A stretch of 64,000 bases of DNA from Vicingaceae bacterium. GTDB lineage: Bacteria; Bacteroidota; Bacteroidia; Flavobacteriales_E; Vicingaceae. Made by a program: the position numbers and the translations under genes. Shown here one piece after another: positions 18,416-26,920 of the stretch. Each line of letters starts with the position of its first letter. The first letter of the stretch is position 1. The DNA lies in the NCBI GenBank assembly GCA_018402765.1, contig JAGYIE010000003.1, positions 186,001 to 250,000 of the forward strand, in the 5' to 3' direction. The notes beneath the pieces were generated by a model, which did no database searches, had not been told where the DNA came from, and saw only the letters and a list, made by a program, of their open reading frames with translations.

Positions 18416-18423
18416 CAAAATTA
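18416..18423 (-). promoter_or_regulatory. -7 promoter box abutting the rlmD start
   Basis: On the minus strand TAATTTTG (18423-18416) matches TAnnTTTG and is followed by CCCAC and then ATG at 18410. Transcription would be expected to begin at or within a base or two of the start codon. Confidence 0.5.
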
Positions 18424-18450
18424 GTTTTTTTCGAACGTCTTTTTGGTGAT

Positions 18451-20412
18451 TTATCGTTGCAAGTTATCCAACTCTTGTAATCTATTTTTTGCCTGAACGT
18501 TATTTGGACTCAATTTTAACACAGCATTCAGAGCGACCTTTTCTTTTTCAAGTTCTCCTAGTTGACTATATGAAATTGCTAGATTGAAATAAGCCTCTAT
18601 ATTTCTGGGATCTAATTGCAGCGCTTTTTTGTAGTATTCCACCGCTCGCGAAGGATTGCCTAATAAACCTTCTGCTGTACCAACATAATTATATGCTTCT
18701 ATGTTATTTGGCTGTATATCAATTACTTTGAGAAAATATATTTTTGCTAATTCAAAGTCGTTTAAAGAACCTGCTATGTTGCCCATTGAACTGTAAGCTT
18801 CTACAGAAGGAACTACATTGGTGTATGCTATAAAATGATCTAAAGCCTCTTTTCCTTTCTCTTGTGCAAGCTCTACAGTAGCAATATTGAAATAGCCTTT
18901 TGTGTAGGTTGGATTTTTTTGAAGGAGTAATTCGAATACCTTTTCAGAAAGCTCCAATTTGTTATCGTATTTATATACCAAGCCTAAATTGTTGTAAGCG
19001 TCCCAATATTTGGGATATATTTCAATGGCTTTCTGCAAATAGACAGCACTTTGATTGTAATATTCTCTTCTTTTGAGTTGGTCGCTAACTGAATTTCCTA
19101 ATTGGGTTAAAGTACTGCCATAGTTGTAATTAATTCGTGCACTTGCACCTCCCGCTTCTATGTCCGCTGCGTAAAGTGTCTGGTTGTTTTTCCAGTCTGC
19201 ATTTCTACTAATTGTTTTAGAGCCATATAGGAGTAGTGCTACTACAAGAATTCCATTAAAAGTAGCTTGTTTGTTGTGTAAAAAATAATGTAAAATATAA
19301 GCTAACCCAATACAGAATGCAATTGAAGGAACAAACAAAAATCGCTCAGCAAATAGCGCCCCAATAGGAATTATGAGCTGAGAAACTACCGCTATTGACA
19401 CTAAATAAAAAGCGCATAGTATTCCTAAGATGTTTCTTTTTAATACTCCATAAATAGCGCCAATTACCAATAATAGAAATACAATTAATCCACTTATGCC
19501 TTTTGCCGTTGCGATTGAAATTGTTGGGATTAAATTGTAAGAATAATCGTGAAGTAATTCTATTGGAAGAAACAGCTTACCCAAATAAAGTAATTGAAGG
19601 TAGAATGCTGTTCCATATTGTATTAAAGGGTCATTAGCTGCAGCTATGGGATTGTTTAAGACATCAAATAATCCTGCATCTATAGGTTTAGCCATTGAGC
19701 TAATTATGTAATCATGAAAAGCATAAAAACCAATTGAAAGCACTAGCATTCCTATGGTGGGAAGTAGTAGCTGTTTTAGCGATACATCTTTTTTAATCCA
19801 AAGCAGCAGAGGGATTACTGCAAAGTAAGTTATCGCAGATTCCTTTGAAAATAATGCCAAAGCATAAAATAGAAACGCAAATGTTAATTGACTTTTATTG
19901 TCGAAAACAATCGTTTTTATAAAAAACCAAAGACTACTTAACAAGAATACGGTGGCAAATAGCTCATCTCTGCTTTTAATGTTGGCTACTACCTCCGTAT
20001 GGATGGGATGGAAGGCATAAATGAGTGTTCCGAAGAAAGCTACCGCAAGTAAACTTTCAGGCAATAAAGCTTTTAAGTTTTTGAAAAGCAACAGACATAT
20101 ACTTGCGAATAGCGTAATATTTATAAAATGGCTAATACTAGGCTTTTGGCCGAATAATTCATATTCAATAGCGAATGTCAGAGGTGCAATGGGTCTATAT
20201 AATCCATCATTAAATCCGGCTACGCCATGCAGCAAATTAGTAGTCAGTATTTTTTTAATTCCTGCAAAGCCTGAGTTGACATTTGTGTTATCTAAAATTA
20301 CGGCAAAATCATCCAAGGTATATTCATGGTTAAGTGTATTGGCGTACAGTAAAAAGGCAACTATAAAAAATAACCATTCAGCGTATTGATGGCGAATTAG
20401 TTTGTTGATCAT
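18451..20412 (-). CDS. TMTC-like multi-span membrane protein with C-terminal TPRs
   Basis: The 653-residue protein has about ten hydrophobic segments in residues ~10-410 and at least five TPR units in residues ~445-645 (PKYWDAYNNLGLVYKY, PNNIEAYNYVGTAEGLLGN, PRNIEAYFNLAISYSQLGE). The first loop carries TLDDFAVI (the Asp-Asp of GT-C enzymes) and is followed by FHPIHTEVVANIKSRDEL, very like the signature of eukaryotic and bacterial TMTC / DUF1736 proteins, which transfer mannose to proteins. It may therefore be a polyprenyl-sugar-dependent protein glycosyltransferase; that is inference. It lies 40 bases upstream of rlmD. Confidence 0.82.
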   Translation of the reverse strand: MINKLIRHQYAEWLFFIVAFLLYANTLNHEYTLDDFAVILDNTNVNSGFAGIKKILTTNLLHGVAGFNDGLYRPIAPLTFAIEYELFGQKPSISHFINITLFASICLLLFKNLKALLPESLLAVAFFGTLIYAFHPIHTEVVANIKSRDELFATVFLLSSLWFFIKTIVFDNKSQLTFAFLFYALALFSKESAITYFAVIPLLLWIKKDVSLKQLLLPTIGMLVLSIGFYAFHDYIISSMAKPIDAGLFDVLNNPIAAANDPLIQYGTAFYLQLLYLGKLFLPIELLHDYSYNLIPTISIATAKGISGLIVFLLLVIGAIYGVLKRNILGILCAFYLVSIAVVSQLIIPIGALFAERFLFVPSIAFCIGLAYILHYFLHNKQATFNGILVVALLLYGSKTISRNADWKNNQTLYAADIEAGGASARINYNYGSTLTQLGNSVSDQLKRREYYNQSAVYLQKAIEIYPKYWDAYNNLGLVYKYDNKLELSEKVFELLLQKNPTYTKGYFNIATVELAQEKGKEALDHFIAYTNVVPSVEAYSSMGNIAGSLNDFELAKIYFLKVIDIQPNNIEAYNYVGTAEGLLGNPSRAVEYYKKALQLDPRNIEAYFNLAISYSQLGELEKEKVALNAVLKLSPNNVQAKNRLQELDNLQR

Positions 20413-20447
20413 CTGGTAATATTCAAAGTTTTCAGTTCAAATATAGA

Positions 20448-20455
20448 TATATTTG
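20448..20455 (+). promoter_or_regulatory. -7 promoter box of rocD
   Basis: TATATTTG is an exact TAnnTTTG match 36 bases before the rocD ATG at 20492. No clear -33 TTG is visible. Confidence 0.5.
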
Positions 20456-20491
20456 TACTTCAATTTTTTGTAAAATAAAAGAAGACGATAG

Positions 20492-21775
20492 ATGAGTTTA
20501 TTGATGGAAAAGATTACCGCTTCAGAGCAAGCAATTAAAATGGAAGACCAATATGGAGCGCATAATTATCATCCTCTTCCGGTTGTATTAGCAAAAGGAG
20601 AAGGTGTGCACGTATGGGATGTAGAAGGGAAGAAATATTATGATTTTTTATCTGCATACTCAGCAGTTAATCAAGGACATTGCCATCCAAAAATTGTAGA
20701 GGCTTTAGTTGAACAAGCAAAAACATTAACACTTACTTCTCGTGCTTTTTACAATGATGTGTTAGGTCCTTTTGAAAAGTACATTACCAATTACTTCGAT
20801 TATGATAAAGTTTTGCCTATGAATACAGGAGCAGAAGCAGTTGAGACGGCTATCAAGCTTTGTCGTAAGTGGGCTTACGAGAAAAAAGGCATTTCTGAGG
20901 ATGCAGCTAAAATTATCGTTGCAAATGGTAATTTCCATGGAAGAACAACTACCATCATTTCTTTTTCTAATGATCCTGATGCACGCAAGAACTTTGGCCC
21001 ATATACGCCTGGTTTTGTTAATGTTGCCTATGATGATTTATCTGCGTTAGAAGCTGCTTTAAAAGAAGAGAACGTAGCTGGATTTTTAGTTGAACCAATT
21101 CAAGGAGAAGCAGGAGTTTATGTTCCCTCTGATGATTATATGGCTGAAGCAGCTCGTTTATGTAAAGAAGCTGGTGTTTTATTAATGGCTGATGAGGTAC
21201 AAACAGGAATTGGTCGTACAGGTAGCTTATTAGCTGTATGCAAAGGGTGTACTTGTGCAGGAAAGACCTGCGAAAGTAAAGCAGGATACAAACCAGATAT
21301 TTTGATATTAGGTAAAGCTGTTTCAGGTGGTGTCTTTCCAGTGTCGGCAGTATTGGCGAATGACGAGGTGATGATGGTGATTAAACCTGGTCAGCATGGT
21401 TCAACATTTGGTGGAAACCCACTTGGATGTAAAGTAGCAATTGCAGCACTAGATGTAATCGCTGATGAAGATTTAACAGCAAAAGCAGGAACTCTTGGGG
21501 AAATTTTTAGAGCCGAGATTAACAAATATGTAAATGAATCTAAATTGGTTTCATTAGTAAGAGGTAGAGGGTTATTGAATGCTATTGTAATTAACGATTC
21601 TGAAGATAGTTCCACTGCTTGGGATATTTGTGTAGCCTTAAAGAATAACGGATTATTAGCAAAGCCAACTCACGGGAATATAATTCGTTTTGCTCCACCA
21701 TTAGTGATGACTGAAACGCAATTAAGAGAATGCATTGATATTATTATTTCTACGTTAAAGCAATTCGAGAAGTAA
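20492..21775 (+). CDS. rocD: Ornithine--oxo-acid transaminase
   Basis: The 427-residue protein is a class-III aminotransferase: [20 protein letters not shown] (~110-129), [19 protein letters not shown], the PLP-binding Asp in [12 protein letters not shown] (D234) and the Schiff-base Lys in [10 protein letters not shown] (K275). The RocD-type N-terminus ([15 protein letters not shown]) identifies ornithine aminotransferase, which converts ornithine and 2-oxoglutarate to glutamate semialdehyde and glutamate. Together with the arginase at 51058 it would complete arginine catabolism. Unusual is a short insertion with four Cys (C250, C253, C255, C260; [11 protein letters not shown]) just before the active Lys. 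A second ATG four codons in is possible. A terminator follows. Confidence 0.93.
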   Translation: MSLLMEKITASEQAIKMEDQYGAHNYHPLPVVLAKGEGVHVWDVEGKKYYDFLSAYSAVNQGHCHPKIVEALVEQAKTLTLTSRAFYNDVLGPFEKYITNYFDYDKVLPMNTGAEAVETAIKLCRKWAYEKKGISEDAAKIIVANGNFHGRTTTIISFSNDPDARKNFGPYTPGFVNVAYDDLSALEAALKEENVAGFLVEPIQGEAGVYVPSDDYMAEAARLCKEAGVLLMADEVQTGIGRTGSLLAVCKGCTCAGKTCESKAGYKPDILILGKAVSGGVFPVSAVLANDEVMMVIKPGQHGSTFGGNPLGCKVAIAALDVIADEDLTAKAGTLGEIFRAEINKYVNESKLVSLVRGRGLLNAIVINDSEDSSTAWDICVALKNNGLLAKPTHGNIIRFAPPLVMTETQLRECIDIIISTLKQFEK

Positions 21776-21799
21776 TTAATTGAGATTTAAAATAAATTT

Positions 21800-21833
21800 A
21801 AATCCGCTAGGCCTAGGTTTAGCGGATTTTTTT
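21800..21833 (+). terminator. Terminator after rocD
   Basis: AATCCGCT (21801-21808) pairs with AGCGGATT (21821-21828) around a 12-base loop that contains CCTAGG, followed by a T run. It reaches the stop codon of the convergent HTTM gene. Confidence 0.85.
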
Positions 21834-23133
21834 ATTTCAATTCTTCCACATAATCTCTAGGTTTAAATATTCCTTCTTCTACTTTCGATAAGTCAAGATC
21901 TCTATAAAGTGACTGATAAGCGCGATTATTAAAAGAAACGATTACTTCCGCTTTTACTTCTATATTTTTTAAACCTTTTTGTTCGGCAGTTTTCCGAATT
22001 GCTTTTGCGAAAGTAATTCCTGTTTCAGGGTGCATGCTGAGTAGCCTAATTTGGTCATCATTTAATCCAAAGCTAGCTACATTTACATTGATAATTTCTT
22101 TTTTATCATAATTTAATACACTAAATGTTAGCTTTTTAGTCTCTCTAGTTTGGATTTTCATCCGCCAAGAGAAATACTGTGCTTTCCCTGTCCATTCAGT
22201 ATTTCCTTTGTATAGAAAATGACGTAGCGGAAGCAAAAGTTGAAATACAAAATAGATAGTAAATAAGTAAATTAAACTGTTATTAGTTGTCGATTTTACT
22301 TCTGTTGGCTCTTTTAATTTTATAGTTTTATTGAGGAATTTTCTAAATTCAGTTGGGTCTATAAATAGGACCAATGCGCCCATCATCATAAAAGGGAAAA
22401 TATTGATATCGTCAAAAATCCATGCGTTAAGGACATTAAAAATTAGCGCAGAGATTAATCCAAATTTTCGTGTTGGGCGATAGAAAAGTAAAAAAGCTAT
22501 TCCTAAATCAAATGCAAAACCACCATAGCTAATAAAATAAACAGCAAAATCTGTTTGCAGTAAGGAAGAGAGCATGCTGTCTGATGCACGCTGATGAAGA
22601 ATTGTTTTTACAGGTTCAAATCGGCTCAGCCAATCGCTGTTTATCTTAGCTACACCACCGTAAAAATAGACGATACCTAATTGTAATTGAAATAGAAGTA
22701 GCTGCCAGAGAGGCACTTTTCTTGGATTTCCTTTTTTAAAGCTTAAGGATTCTTCAGAATTTGTAATGGCAAAGAAAAAAGCAAATAAACAGATGAGGTA
22801 CAAGTGATTGTTATAATATGCTTTGTCAATTAAAAATAGGTAGCCAAATGCGATGAAGATGAACCATGAAGATAACTTCACGAACTTGCCCGCAATAATA
22901 AACAGTGAGCCAGCTATTAAACCAACGAGAAGTAATGCCAATATTGGCTGCGGTAGCGGTTGGATAAAAGGAGCAAAGTCATAATTGAAATGCACCTGTG
23001 GTTGAGTAATGAACAACTTAATGAAGTCAATTCTTAGAAAATAAATAGACTCCCAAAGAAAACAAATGCCGAATACAATTCGGAAAAAGCTTAGTGTTAT
23101 AGGGTCTGTAGGTTGATTTAAAAAGGACTTCAC
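21832..23133 (-). CDS. HTTM (vitamin-K gamma-carboxylase-like) membrane protein
   Basis: The 433-residue protein starts at GTG (23133). It has several membrane spans in the first ~300 residues with HTTM-family features: TLSFFRIVFGICFLWE near the start, DKAYYNNHLYLICLFAF, and GGVAKINSDWL, which matches the KxxxDW region of vitamin K-dependent gamma-carboxylase. The C-terminal ~130 residues are a soluble domain (FLYKGNTEWTGKAQYFSWRMK) typical of Bacteroidota HTTM proteins. The function of bacterial HTTM proteins is largely unknown. It starts 30 bases after the EamA transporter stop, so the two are probably one transcript. Confidence 0.83.
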   Translation of the reverse strand: MKSFLNQPTDPITLSFFRIVFGICFLWESIYFLRIDFIKLFITQPQVHFNYDFAPFIQPLPQPILALLLVGLIAGSLFIIAGKFVKLSSWFIFIAFGYLFLIDKAYYNNHLYLICLFAFFFAITNSEESLSFKKGNPRKVPLWQLLLFQLQLGIVYFYGGVAKINSDWLSRFEPVKTILHQRASDSMLSSLLQTDFAVYFISYGGFAFDLGIAFLLFYRPTRKFGLISALIFNVLNAWIFDDINIFPFMMMGALVLFIDPTEFRKFLNKTIKLKEPTEVKSTTNNSLIYLFTIYFVFQLLLPLRHFLYKGNTEWTGKAQYFSWRMKIQTRETKKLTFSVLNYDKKEIINVNVASFGLNDDQIRLLSMHPETGITFAKAIRKTAEQKGLKNIEVKAEVIVSFNNRAYQSLYRDLDLSKVEEGIFKPRDYVEELK

Positions 23134-23163
23134 TTTTTTAGTCTAAGATAAACTAAAAATAAA

Positions 23164-24051
23164 TTAATTCAAGCGAGCTTGTTTATAATTCATCAGCACA
23201 ACAGCAGATAAAATTAAAAGAATCCCCACCCATTGGCCTAATTGAACTACTTCATGTAATATAAAATAGGCCATCAAAACAGAGACGGGCAATTCTACTG
23301 CACCAATAATGGTTCCTACTGCTGTTCCTGTAGAAGGCATGCCGTAAGCAAACAAAATAGGAGGTAGAATGGTGCCAAATAAAGCTAAAGGTATGCCGTA
23401 AGACAGTAAAATATTGGCATTAAAACTTCCTGAAAAGGTAATAGCTCCATAGATTAATACGATAATAAAACCTCCTGTTAACATCCAAAAGCTGCGCTCC
23501 AATGCAGGTAAGGAAAGAGCAGTCTTTCCTGATGCAAAAACAGTTACGGTATAGCTAACTGCTGCAATCAATCCAAACAATATTCCCGTTAGGTTTAATT
23601 CTAGTTCGCTGTTAAATAACTGTGCTGCCAAAGTAGTCCCAATTAGCACAATAATTGCTGCCACTACTTTCCGAATTGGTGGACGTTGTTTTTCGATTAG
23701 CCATTCAGTAACCACGCCCATCCATGTGCTTTGCATTAACAATACAATGGCGAGAGAAACGGATACATTTTTTACACACAAGTAATAAAAAACACCTGTT
23801 AATCCCATAGAAGTGCCGGCTAGCATTAAGTTGCGTTTTTTTTGCATGTTAGCTGTAGAGAGTAGTCTAGTCTTCTTGTGGAATAAAACAATGAATAGCA
23901 GAGTAAACCACCCAATCGCAAACTGCCCGAAGGTAATCTCAAAGGTGTTAAAGCCTGCGATATAACCTAATTTCACAATAGTGGCCAACACGCCGTAACT
24001 ACATGCGCCTAAAAAAACGAGAATTGCTCCCCAATAAAATGATTTCTGCAT
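23164..24051 (-). CDS. EamA/DMT-family transporter
   Basis: I take the ATG at 24051 as the start (MQKSFYWGAILVFLG, 295 aa); the slightly longer frame begins with TTG. Ten hydrophobic segments and an internal duplication of two EamA domains mark a drug/metabolite exporter. Recognisable parts are GACSYGVLATIVKLGYIAGF in the first helix pair and VGTIIGAVELPVSVLMAYF in the second half. Members move amino acids, nucleotide derivatives or toxic compounds out of the cell; the substrate here is unknown. A perfect 13-bp inverted repeat lies about 25 bases upstream of the start. The HTTM gene follows on the same strand. Confidence 0.87.
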   Translation of the reverse strand: MQKSFYWGAILVFLGACSYGVLATIVKLGYIAGFNTFEITFGQFAIGWFTLLFIVLFHKKTRLLSTANMQKKRNLMLAGTSMGLTGVFYYLCVKNVSVSLAIVLLMQSTWMGVVTEWLIEKQRPPIRKVVAAIIVLIGTTLAAQLFNSELELNLTGILFGLIAAVSYTVTVFASGKTALSLPALERSFWMLTGGFIIVLIYGAITFSGSFNANILLSYGIPLALFGTILPPILFAYGMPSTGTAVGTIIGAVELPVSVLMAYFILHEVVQLGQWVGILLILSAVVLMNYKQARLN

Positions 24052-24075
24052 AGTTGGTCTGCTATTCAAAATACA

Positions 24076-24105
24076 ACAGCCGATAAAGGTAACTTTATCG
24101 GCTGT
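24076..24105. promoter_or_regulatory. Perfect 13-bp inverted repeat with GTAA loop upstream of the EamA gene
   Basis: ACAGCCGATAAAG (24076-24088) and CTTTATCGGCTGT (24093-24105) are exact complements around a four-base loop. There is no proper T run on either side. It could be a weak terminator for the alcohol dehydrogenase gene upstream, an RNA leader structure, or an operator. Confidence 0.6.
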
Positions 24106-24244
24106 ATATATTGGTTAATTTTGATTTTATTACTGCATCTCAATATAAATAAATTCTTTCCATCGCTCAATTCTCAAAGGCAGTAATTCACCACAGTGAT
24201 TTGCTGATTGCTCACCTATGGAGGATAGTCTAGGGCAAATTGTT

Positions 24245-24333
24245 ACATTGAGCGCTAGTCGAAATGAATAATTAATCATTCACCATTAATACGATTGACG
24301 GTAGTCAAGAGCAATTAACAATTAACCATTATT
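24245..24333. repeat. REP-like intergenic repeat remnants
   Basis: The 282-base gap between the alcohol dehydrogenase and EamA genes holds ACATTGAGCGCTAGTCGAAAT (24245-24265 region), a motif I recognise as a recurring intergenic element in Flavobacteriales, then AT-rich near-repeats (ATTCACCATTAATA at 24278-24291; ATTAACAATTAACCATTATT near 24312-24331). No gene is visible in the gap. Recognition is from memory. Confidence 0.4.
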
Positions 24334-25494
24334 CTAATAACTCATTTCAATTATTTTTTCTACATCTGTCGGGGTAATGTCTTTTCGCTCACCCATGGCT
24401 ACCCAGCCTCTTTCTTCAAATCGCGCCTTAATTTTCTGAGCAAAACCATCATAATCTTTTGTGTAGTCTGATAGTTTCGTATCGATTCCTAAGCTGTGCA
24501 TAAACGCTACTGTTTTATCGATTGCTGCTGTTGCTTTCTCTTCTAATGTTCCTGATGTAATTCCCCAAACACGCTCGCCAAATTGCGCTAACTTTTCTTT
24601 TTTATTGTCTAGTTTATAGCGATATAAGTTAGGGCCGATAATGGATAATGTACGTGCATGATCAATTTCAAAAGCTGCGGTTAGTTCATGACCAATTCCG
24701 TGTGTTGCCCAATCCGTTGGAACGCCTTTTTGAATCAAGCCATTCAATGCCATAGTACAGCACCACATAAAATTACTTGCGGCTTCGTAATCCGAAGTGT
24801 TTTTCAGGATTCTTGGAGCAATTTCTACCAACGTTTGTAAGATACCTTCCGCTATTCGATCTTGTAAAAATGCACCTGCAGGGTACGTAATATACTGCTC
24901 TAAAACGTGTGTAAATGAATCCATGATTCCATTGGCTAATTGTCGCTGAGGGATGGATTGAATTACTTCAGGATCTAACACAGAAAACTGAGGAAATAAT
25001 CCGGGGCCACCCATTCCGAGTTTTTCTTTTGTTTCTTCATTTGAAATTACGGCTCCCGAGTTCATTTCAGAGCCAGTAGCAGGTAACGTTAAAACCGTTC
25101 CAAAAGGCATTCCTACTTCTGTTCTGATTGCTTTCTTTAAGATATCCCAAGGATTATCGCCTTCATATAGCGCTGCGCTCGATAAGAATTTCGTTCCGTC
25201 AATTACAGAACCGCCGCCAACAGCCAAAAGGAATGTAATGTTTTCTTTTTTAATGATCTCTAATGCCTTAAGTAAGGTATGATATTTTGGGTTGGCTTCT
25301 ATACCGCCAAACTCTAATACAGTATGATTGCTTAATGCTTTTGATACTTGATCATATATGCCATTTTTTTGGATACTTCCACCACCATAGAGCATCAGCA
25401 CTTTTGCATCAGCAGGAATTTCAGAAGAAACTTTTTCTATTTGGCCTTTACCAAATATGATTTTTGTTGGGTTTTTATAATCGAAATTTAACAT
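24334..25494 (-). CDS. yqhD: Iron-containing alcohol dehydrogenase, YqhD type
   Basis: The 386-residue protein closely follows E. coli YqhD in layout: NPTKIIFGKGQIE at the start, VLMLYGGGS, LEFGGIEANP, FLLAVGGGSVIDGTKF (nucleotide-binding GGGS) and LTLPATGSEMNSGAVIS. The metal ligands are visible as D192 and H196 (MDSFTHVLEQ), H265 (DWATHGIGHE) and H279 (DHARTL). YqhD enzymes reduce toxic short-chain aldehydes with NADPH. The upstream region has a near-consensus -7 (TACCTTTA). It stands alone between a divergent T9SS gene and the EamA-HTTM pair. Confidence 0.92.
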   Translation of the reverse strand: MLNFDYKNPTKIIFGKGQIEKVSSEIPADAKVLMLYGGGSIQKNGIYDQVSKALSNHTVLEFGGIEANPKYHTLLKALEIIKKENITFLLAVGGGSVIDGTKFLSSAALYEGDNPWDILKKAIRTEVGMPFGTVLTLPATGSEMNSGAVISNEETKEKLGMGGPGLFPQFSVLDPEVIQSIPQRQLANGIMDSFTHVLEQYITYPAGAFLQDRIAEGILQTLVEIAPRILKNTSDYEAASNFMWCCTMALNGLIQKGVPTDWATHGIGHELTAAFEIDHARTLSIIGPNLYRYKLDNKKEKLAQFGERVWGITSGTLEEKATAAIDKTVAFMHSLGIDTKLSDYTKDYDGFAQKIKARFEERGWVAMGERKDITPTDVEKIIEMSY

Positions 25495-25702
25495 GAATGG
25501 GTTCGTTTTAGTTGTTGTGATAAAGGTACAAGTTGAGACTAGAAATGTTTGTCAAGAAAGGTTAATTCTTTTGCAGGGTGATTTCAATTTAAGAGGAGTA
25601 TAGACCATTTTTTCTGAGGCCTAGTCGTTGAATGTTTAAAAATAATTTACTCAAAATAGGATATTTAGATATAAAATAATTATTTTAAAAAAATACTGAA
25701 CT

Positions 25703-26905
25703 ATGAAAACTTTATATATAACATTAATCACCTTCTTATTTTCATTTTCACTTATTGGCCAATCCAATTGGCGACAAGTGAACACGAATACCCAAGAACA
25801 GATTGGGAGTGTCATATTTCAAGATAGCTTGGTTGGTTATGCTACTGCAGGGAATAAAATTCTAGCATCTACCGATGCAGGTGAAAATTGGTCTCTTTTT
25901 TATGAAGATACTACGTTGCTTGCATATTCATCTATTACTGTAGTTAATGACAGTATCTTTATAATAGGAGCTGATACTGGAATAAACTCTCAAACTAGAA
26001 CTTTTTCTATCCAATTAATTAATACTTTCAGTAAACAATTAAGAGAGTTTAGTTTAAGTTTTTTTCCCAAACCTGGAAGCTTATTACTTTCAAGGAGTAA
26101 TAGCGTATTAATACTTAGTAATTCTGGAGATTTATTAGAATATAGAAATGGAAGTTTTAATATTGTGTTAAGTAATTGCAAGCATTTTAGTTACAATAAT
26201 AATATTCTTTTAGGTGTAGCAAATGATAAAATTTTTATAAGTTCAAATCTGAGTCAGAATTGGGATACTATTTCTATTCCTTTATATAGTTATCCTATTT
26301 CTAATTCATATTTTAATGGAGGTGACACAATTGTATTATCATTCCCAACCTTTCCAACGCACTATAGCATATCTTATAACAGAGGTTTAACATGGAATGA
26401 TCAAACTATTGTAGCTTTAGCAAACACACAATTTTTAAATAGTAAACGTTTTTTTGGACTACATTCTTATTTTACTCCTGCGGTTGTTAAAACTACTACA
26501 AATGGAGGAATTAATTATTTATCTGATACATTATCTTTGAGTAAAAAACTTTTTGGAGTTTACCAATATTCTCGTCAACTCGCTTTTGTCTACGGTGAAA
26601 ATGGCCTACTATTCAAATCCACCAACCTTGGAGGTTTAGTTGGCATAAATGAACACCAAAGCTTTAAAGAAAGCGACTTCACCATTTTTCCCAATCCATC
26701 ACAAGATTATTTGCAAATTAAACTAGCCGATAAAGATCGTTTTAGTGTAAATCAAATGACCATTTTAAGTACTAATGGAGCTGTTTTAGATAGATTCGAT
26801 GCTTACCAAGATCGCATAGAATTAAGCAACTATCCAAAAGGAATGTACGTGATACAGCTGCAAACAGATAATGGAAGTGCTTCTAAATCGTTTGTGGTGA
26901 AGTAG
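25703..26905 (+). CDS. T9SS type-A cargo protein with BNR/YCF48-like propeller
   Basis: The 400-residue protein has a signal peptide (FLFSFSLIGQ|SNWRQV), a body with repeats of the sialidase/photosynthesis-stability type (VGYATAGNKILASTDAGENWS; SSNLSQNWDTISIP; SYNRGLTWNDQT), and a type-A sorting domain (FTIFPNPSQDYLQI...YPKGMYVIQLQTDNG...KSFVVK). It is probably a beta-propeller exported by T9SS to the surface. Its ligand or substrate is unknown. No promoter box of the standard type is evident in the very AT-rich leader. Confidence 0.82.
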   Translation: MKTLYITLITFLFSFSLIGQSNWRQVNTNTQEQIGSVIFQDSLVGYATAGNKILASTDAGENWSLFYEDTTLLAYSSITVVNDSIFIIGADTGINSQTRTFSIQLINTFSKQLREFSLSFFPKPGSLLLSRSNSVLILSNSGDLLEYRNGSFNIVLSNCKHFSYNNNILLGVANDKIFISSNLSQNWDTISIPLYSYPISNSYFNGGDTIVLSFPTFPTHYSISYNRGLTWNDQTIVALANTQFLNSKRFFGLHSYFTPAVVKTTTNGGINYLSDTLSLSKKLFGVYQYSRQLAFVYGENGLLFKSTNLGGLVGINEHQSFKESDFTIFPNPSQDYLQIKLADKDRFSVNQMTILSTNGAVLDRFDAYQDRIELSNYPKGMYVIQLQTDNGSASKSFVVK

Positions 26906-26920
26906 AAACTAAAAAAATGA

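Noticed and set aside
24052-24069. Upstream TTG start for the EamA transporter
   Set aside because: The ATG at 24051 directly precedes the first membrane helix and fits the family better.
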